Positions 7,333 through 10,316 of a DNA stretch of 10,316 nucleotides are shown here, one piece after another. The notes beneath the pieces are model-generated. The model saw only the letters and a list, made by a program, of their open reading frames with translations. It ran no database searches and was not told the DNA's origin. The first letter of the stretch is position 1; the number at the start of each line of letters is the position of its first letter. The stretch is taken from NCBI RefSeq assembly GCF_001642475.1, contig NW_019174165.1:1-10316 (forward strand), read 5' to 3'. This DNA comes from Fonsecaea monophora. Its lineage: Eukaryota; Ascomycota; Eurotiomycetes; Chaetothyriales; Herpotrichiellaceae. The translations under genes were made by a program, and so were the position numbers.

Positions 7333-7858
7333 ATGCAGCCTGTACATTACTCCCCACCTTCCTACATCGTTTTCGTCGAAACCCGTACCGACGCGGTCAC
7401 GTTGATCGAGGCCTCCCTCCGAGGCCAGCTGCGCGCCATTGAAAAAAAAAGAAGGCCAAACCTCCCCCGAGCGAGGATCCATTGCGCAAAGCGGACAAGT
7501 CTTGATTTTTGAGGGGACAGCCTCAGGTATTCAGCGTTGGACATACGGATGCCAACAAAGCCACCTCAGCCCTCCGCACGTTTCGGTCCTTTCAGATCCC
7601 CAGTTCACACGATAGGTCTCTCTATTTACCACTGGCCATACTACGCTCTACTCGATATTTCCGATCGAGGTCACGAATGGTCGAAGTATAATCCCGAGTT
7701 CTTTTATTAACACACCGTCTACCTGCGACAGACGAGTTGACTCTTTTAAGGTGGTACGTAATAAGTACGGCCGAGAAACCGAGGAAGAACCAAGTATTAA
7801 AGTCAAGACTGGTGCGGAGGATCTTTCAACACTTTTTCAGTCATGTCTTCGCCTGTAA
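7333..7858 (+). pseudogene. WOPR-domain (Gti1/Pac2 family) transcription regulator, broken
   Basis: WOPR proteins (Wor1, Ryp1, Gti1, Pac2) are fungal DNA-binding regulators of morphology and development. From ATG 7333 the frame reads SYIVFVETRTDAVTLIEASL and GQLRAIEKK, matching the start of the first WOPR half (aromatic-x-G/V-F-V...T..DA..L.EA). It is lost at an A9 run (7442-7450); with one A fewer, the next frame gives SPERGSIAQSGQVLIFEGTA and SGIQRWT, the hallmark ERxSIxxSGxVFIFE..SGIxRWTDG block. That frame has one TAG (7613-7615) and stays open to TAA 7856-7858, with VDSFKVVRNKYGRETEEE late in it. The text after RWT diverges from the usual SPSR block, so further damage is likely. Whole WOPR proteins usually exceed 300 residues, so this is a fragment. 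Confidence 0.72.
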
Positions 7859-8358
7859 GAGACCTATCCTCGCCCGGTGAGTAAAATCCAAAAGAGGGAA
7901 AACGCAAGAGCACCCGGTAAAGAAATCTTCCTAAAGCACAGTCGGAGCTCTCTGTGCATTCATTTACCATCGGGCAAGCCATACAAGGATGTTTGTAGGT
8001 TCTTATATTCTGAACCAGAACTTGACAGACTCTTGCAGTCGATGCACGCGGAAGACACGAGAAGGGCACAGCGGCGTTTCCAGTCTCTTCGTCTGAGCAC
8101 AGATACCGAACCTTAAGAAGGTCCTCGTGGCCGTCGTTAGCTCTTCGCGAGGGCGTCCACAACCTGCGTCAATGGGCAGCACTTAACGCCACTCCGGAGG
8201 CACCTGAACAACATCCCTGCGGGCACAGCTTGGTATCATCGTGGCCAGGCACTTTTGGGGTTCTGCGTCGTGCTGGACGTGTCCACGAGCCGCTAGCGCT
8301 GTGGCAGGGACGATGGTACGGCCCACCCTACTCTTCCTCAAGGACGCGTATTTGTTAA
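7843..8358 (+). CDS. Candidate two-exon gene, hypothetical protein of about 117 aa
   Basis: The model is join(7843..7876,8039..8358). ATG 7843 opens MSSPVRDLSSP, then a consensus donor G/GTGAGT at 7877. A 162-nt intron ends at CTCTTGCAG (8038) with TTGAC as a possible branch site. The splice keeps phase and enters a frame open for 105 codons, with LREGVHNLRQWAALNATP, PCGHSLVSSWPGTFGVLRRA and WQGRWYGPPYSSS, ending TAA 8356-8358. No known domain. It starts inside the last codons of the WOPR remnant. Competing readings are a 79-codon plus frame at 7877-8116 (SEPELDRLLQSMHAEDTRRA) and a 119-codon minus frame (8162-7803). The internal exon could instead belong to the first of these with a frameshift, so the model is tentative. 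Confidence 0.38.
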
Positions 8359-8360
8359 CC

Positions 8361-8594
8361 AAAAAAAAAAAAAAAAAAGCAAAAAAAGCCCGAGGTCGCA
8401 GCAGTTGGCGCGAGATGTTTCTTTGTTTCCTGTTCCCTTTGTCTTTGATTGGTAGGCGAGTAATACCACCCCCCCCCCCCCCCCCCCACCCCGTCGCGGA
8501 TTCCGATCGGGTCATGTATGTAATTTTGAACGAGGAATGAACGGAACACACATGAGGACGGACATCTTGAGGATGTTTTTTTTTAAAAAAAAAA
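8361..8594. repeat. Cluster of homopolymers: A18, A7, C19, T9A10
   Basis: Runs of A18 (8361-8378), A7 (8381-8387), C19 (8469-8487) and T9 directly followed by A10 (8576-8594) fall within 234 bp. The A18 run starts 2 bp after the stop codon of the candidate spliced gene, which recalls a poly(A) tail, but that gene keeps an intron, so it is not a simple processed copy. T9A10 is self-complementary. Several spurious frames coding poly-Lys, poly-Pro, poly-Phe or poly-Gly arise here. Run lengths are prone to sequencing error. Confidence 0.95.
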
Positions 8595-8794
8595 TATAAC
8601 AGAGGCGACAAGAGAATACAGGGAAGCTTAGAATCCAATAACCGTCTATTGTGTGCTATGAACCCAAACCCGGCAAGACGGACGCGTCCCGTGCGCTTGC
8701 AAAGAAAAGAAAATCGAAGAACCCCGCAGTGCCGGCCACATGGCTACTTTCCCCGTAAGAAATCCGTGTCACTGCCTGCGGTAAATTTTTGTTA
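8595..8794. other. Stretch without a supported gene
   Basis: Between the homopolymer cluster and the 58-codon minus-strand ORF. A 109-codon plus-strand frame (8649-8978) crosses it, but its protein has no recognisable domain, changes character along its length and overlaps the better-looking minus ORF. Nothing else is seen. Confidence 0.4.
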
Positions 8795-8971
8795 TTACCT
8801 GTTAATGCCACCAGGCGCCACCAATTTTATCATGACCTCCCCAAATGTGTGTCTCTCGGACGTCCGGATCATCAGACGACAGCGTTTAGCTGAGCCATCC
8901 TCTTTTTTCTTTTGTTTCTTCGTCTTCTTGAACCGATCGGAGGCCGGAGGGATGGTAGCGATCAGAGCCAT
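8795..8971 (-). CDS. Small basic ORF, 58 aa, hypothetical
   Basis: ATG 8971-8969 is followed directly by G (ATGGCT). It opens MALIATIPPASDRFKKTKKQ, a Lys-rich block KKKEDGSAKR, and MIRTSERHTFGEVMIKLVAP, ending at TAA 8797-8795. The Lys cluster could act as a nuclear-localisation or nucleic-acid-binding patch. A GTAATA donor-like site overlaps the stop (AACAG/GTAATA), so this may be the first exon of a longer gene continuing left, but no good partner exon was found. It lies outside the RIP-affected part. The minus-strand RIP pseudogene ends about 60 bp upstream of it. No family recognised; a chance frame of this size is quite possible. Confidence 0.3.
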   Translation of the reverse strand: MALIATIPPASDRFKKTKKQKKKEDGSAKRCRLMIRTSERHTFGEVMIKLVAPGGINR

Positions 8972-9035
8972 ACGGTAGAATACAACATCAGGCGGCTCGG
9001 CCCTATCTCCATAAATCTATTAGTAGGGTATATTA

Positions 9036-9540
9036 GTCATCACATCCTTCCCTTTTTATAAAAGCGAGCTCGTTAGCTAGGGGGGGTGGGGGGGAAGGGA
9101 GGAAAAGGAAGGGAGTTATAGGCGGACTTACGTAATGCATCTAGGCTAAGCGTCGCTAATATAGCTCGTTAACCTATACGATATCGTCCAGCTTATTACC
9201 CAGTCGTTTCGTAAGCTACTCTAGATTTTCGTGAGCAGCCCGTAATATCATTACTATACTATTTTCGCCACCGGTCATCTTAAGCGGGAAATAGTCGCCT
9301 TCGTAGTACTCGAACGAGGATATTTTAGGAGGTATTACGAGATACTTTACACGTGAGGTGCCACAGCAAACCCGAGGTGGTTTACTTGGTGATATAGTAG
9401 TGGAGCGATGTAGCAGAGACGAAACCAAGAGTATAGTACGCGGGACTATACGTAAAGCACTTAACCGAGAGGAACTCGATTATTTGTGAACGAGGTTGAC
9501 TACGAGGAAGAACTATGGAAACTATGAGAACTATATAGAT
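9036..9540 (-). pseudogene. RIP-killed gene, downstream part
   Basis: One minus-strand frame can be followed from 9540 to TAA 9035-9033. It has long open parts, e.g. 9479-9219 (87 codons) with SRVKYLVIPPKISSFEYYEG, DYFPLKMTGGENSIVMILRA and AHENLE, then LTKRLGNKLDDIV and MHYVSPPITP. It is broken by stops at 9533, 9524, 9515, 9482, 9218, 9176, 9158 and 9143 (first base on the minus strand): seven TAG and one TAA, no TGA. Each is one C-to-T change from CAG or CAA, the preferred RIP target. Helical, Gln-bearing text around 9220-9140 suggests a coiled coil in the ancestor. I do not recognise the family; a transposon-encoded protein is likely because RIP acts on repeats. Confidence 0.6.
9511..9537. 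repeat. Three 9-bp tandem units
   Basis: AACTATGGA, AACTATGAG and AACTATATA follow each other at 9511-9537. On the minus strand they fall in register with the RIP-killed frame and write x-stop-F three times. If the stops were CAG the ancestor had an x-Q-F repeat. The repeat lies immediately beside the left edge of the un-mutated insert. Confidence 0.6.
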
Positions 9541-9768
9541 GGGTGTCTGTAGGTGCTCTGCAGTGATCTGCGCTGCTCTGTTGCAGTCTCACCCAGAGCA
9601 CATAGTCCAGCTCTGTGTGGACTGTGCTGCTCTGTTGCAGTCCACCTCAGAGCATGCAGTCCAGTGCCGTTCTGGGCCTAGCCCCTCCTTGGCACTTTTG
9701 CACACTCTGTCTCTCAGACTTCTCATGGCCTGTCGCTCTGCCCCTCCACGGGCCTCTCTCCTGGCCAG
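9541..9768. repeat. Un-RIPed insert of about 230 bp with 54-bp-period repeats
   Basis: Composition changes abruptly. In 9541-9660 I count 2 TpA, 12 CpA and 18 TpG, against 18, 1 and 2 in 10021-10140. Two 39-bp copies (9572-9610 and 9626-9664) start with GCTGCTCTGTTGCAGT and end with AGTCCAG; they match at 32 of 39 positions with a 54-bp period, and a partial earlier copy begins near 9553. GTGCTCTG (9553-9560) and CAGAGCAC (9594-9601) form an inverted pair, and CTGGCCAG (9761-9768) is palindromic. No terminal inverted repeat or clear target duplication was found, and the minus frame through it soon meets TGA. A late insertion of a small non-autonomous element is my inference. Confidence 0.6.
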
Positions 9769-9769
9769 T

Positions 9770-10115
9770 TCGTAACAGGAGGCTCCGGGATAACCGACGC
9801 TAGTCTAACGTCGAGGTTAAGATGACGAAGGGTAGCGAAGGCTGATAAGTCGGTTCCCTTAAGAGCGGTAATTTTATCGTTAGGGAGGGTTTCTCTTTCC
9901 GCTAGATTTTCGTCTTCGTAGATACCGTACCTATAATTCATACGGGATCCCCTTCTAATTTCTAGGACCTTTAAAGTTGTCGTCGGGTATACGTGAACGT
10001 AGTAGATGCCTAGTTTTCCGCCTATACGCCGATTACTTATTAGTAAAACTCGTCTTTAGCTAGTTAGACTACTACTAGGAATAGGATTAGGGTGTTTAGA
10101 CTTACCGTTCGGCAT
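9770..10115 (-). pseudogene. RIP-killed gene, upstream part
   Basis: From ATG 10115-10113 (MPNGKSKHPNPIPSSS) the minus frame runs to the insert edge with a single TAA (S-stop-RR), explicable as CAA. It reads RRVLLISNRRIGGKLGIYYV, HVYPTTTLKVLEIRRGS, MNYRYGIYEDENLAERETLP, NDKITALKGTDLSAFATLRH and ends VIPEPPVTNW at the insert. It shares reading phase with the downstream part on the other side of the insert, so the two were probably one gene. A TAG sits immediately before the ATG (also CAG-derivable), so the true start may lie further upstream. No family recognised. Confidence 0.5.
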
Positions 10116-10253
10116 CTACTGCGACTCGACGAGTAGATTTTATAGGATATCGTACGACATAAGGCTTAGGATGTTTACTAGCGCCTGTGAGGGTTTGGAA
10201 AGAGTTCTGTAACTAGCTAGCCAACCTAGTAACAAGGAGGATAAATCTGAGGA

Positions 10254-10287
10254 GAGAGAAGGAGGAATAATGTCCCCTCCTTCTCTC
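10254..10287. repeat. 12-bp-stem hairpin near the window end
   Basis: GAGAGAAGGAGG (10254-10265) pairs exactly with CCTCCTTCTCTC (10276-10287) across a 10-base loop. It lies about 140 bp upstream of the minus-strand ATG at 10115, so it could be in the promoter or leader of the RIP-killed gene, or part of a terminal structure of that element. The polypurine/polypyrimidine arms are less mutated-looking than their surroundings, as expected because they hold no CpA or TpG. Confidence 0.65.
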
Positions 10288-10316
10288 CTTATATCGTACG
10301 CTCCTCCGCAAGGGAT

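Larger units (their letters stand above)
9000..9540. repeat. RIP-mutated repeat block, left part
   Basis: From around 9000, and clearly from 9110, the sequence is dominated by TpA (CTAATATAGCTCGTTAACC-type text), while CpA and TpG are scarce and CpG is retained. That is the RIP signature of Pezizomycotina, in which duplicated DNA suffers C-to-T change mainly at CpA. A G7TG7 run lies at 9080-9094 and a TATA-like TTATAAAA at 9055-9062. The block implies that this sequence was once repeated in the genome. It forms one unit with the right part beyond 9770. Confidence 0.8.
9769..10316. repeat. RIP-mutated repeat block, right part
   Basis: Strong RIP signature to the window edge: in the 120 bases 10021-10140 there are 18 TpA but only 1 CpA and 2 TpG, while CpG remains common. 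Together with the block left of the insert it forms one mutated element more than 1 kb long that runs off the right end of the window. Confidence 0.85.

Noticed and set aside
7803..8162. 119-codon minus-strand frame
   Set aside because: It starts at GTG and overlaps the WOPR end and the spliced plus-strand model; no known domain. Kept only as an alternative.
8183..8638. Minus-strand frame with poly-Gly and poly-Phe
   Set aside because: It is produced by the C19 and A18 homopolymers and has no credible protein outside them.
9541..9664. The 39-bp repeats as a CRISPR-like or tRNA-derived SINE unit
   Set aside because: There are only two full diverged copies with a 15-bp gap, and I could not find A-box or B-box promoter elements or an A-rich tail.
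1..10316. CRISPR arrays, tRNA or rRNA genes, bacterial-type operons, long LTR pairs
   Set aside because: No regularly spaced repeats of the right kind, no tRNA-like cloverleaf, no rRNA-like text and no long direct terminal repeats were seen on reading both strands by eye.

Overview
This looks like an accessory, repeat-rich stretch of a filamentous ascomycete (Pezizomycotina) nuclear genome. The pointers are: a decayed Helitron of the Rep/Pif1-helicase type common in these fungi; a remnant of the fungus-specific WOPR (Gti1/Pac2) transcription-regulator domain; short introns of about 46-54 nt with GTAAG/GTGAG donors and CTGAC/CTGAT-like branch points; and, at the right end, TpA enrichment with CpA/TpG depletion typical of repeat-induced point mutation (RIP). 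No bacterial-type operon, CRISPR array, tRNA or rRNA was seen. Most protein-like sequence is broken, so most entries are pseudogenes or gene models that need transcript support.

Layout. 1-270: G-rich DNA with three inverted CCAAT boxes. 272-794 (minus): unidentified decayed coding sequence with a possible intron. 920-1590 (plus): Q-rich then R/P-rich coding-like remains. 1682-2146 (minus): coiled-coil protein with a poly-Asn tail encoded by an ATT/AAT microsatellite and one premature TGA. 2409-2438: perfect 12-bp-stem hairpin, followed by a promoter-like segment with a CACGTG palindrome and a TATA box. 2670-5630 (plus): one Helitron RepHel gene, frameshifted many times, with two internal deletions that remove the HUH endonuclease core and the middle of the Pif1 helicase.

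5959-6346 (minus): unidentified frameshifted pseudogene. 6370-6929 (minus): a possibly intact three-exon gene of unknown function. 7333-7858 (plus): WOPR pseudogene broken in an A9 tract. 7843-8358 (plus): candidate two-exon small gene whose stop lies 2 bp before an A18 tract. 8361-8594: A18, C19 and T9A10 homopolymers. 8795-8971 (minus): 58-codon basic ORF.

Roughly 9036-10316 is strongly RIP-mutated. It contains a minus-strand reading frame (9036-9540 and 9770-10115) whose internal stops are all TAG or TAA, as expected from CAG/CAA to TAG/TAA. A block of about 230 bp at 9541-9768 with no RIP signature and a 54-bp-period repeat interrupts it.

The genes do not form a visible pathway. The window reads as a graveyard with at least two decay histories: indel erosion in the Helitron and point-mutation RIP in the right-hand element. 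A few small, possibly live genes lie between them. No previously undescribed system is demonstrated; the best leads are the two spliced orphan genes, the RIP-killed gene and its un-mutated insert.
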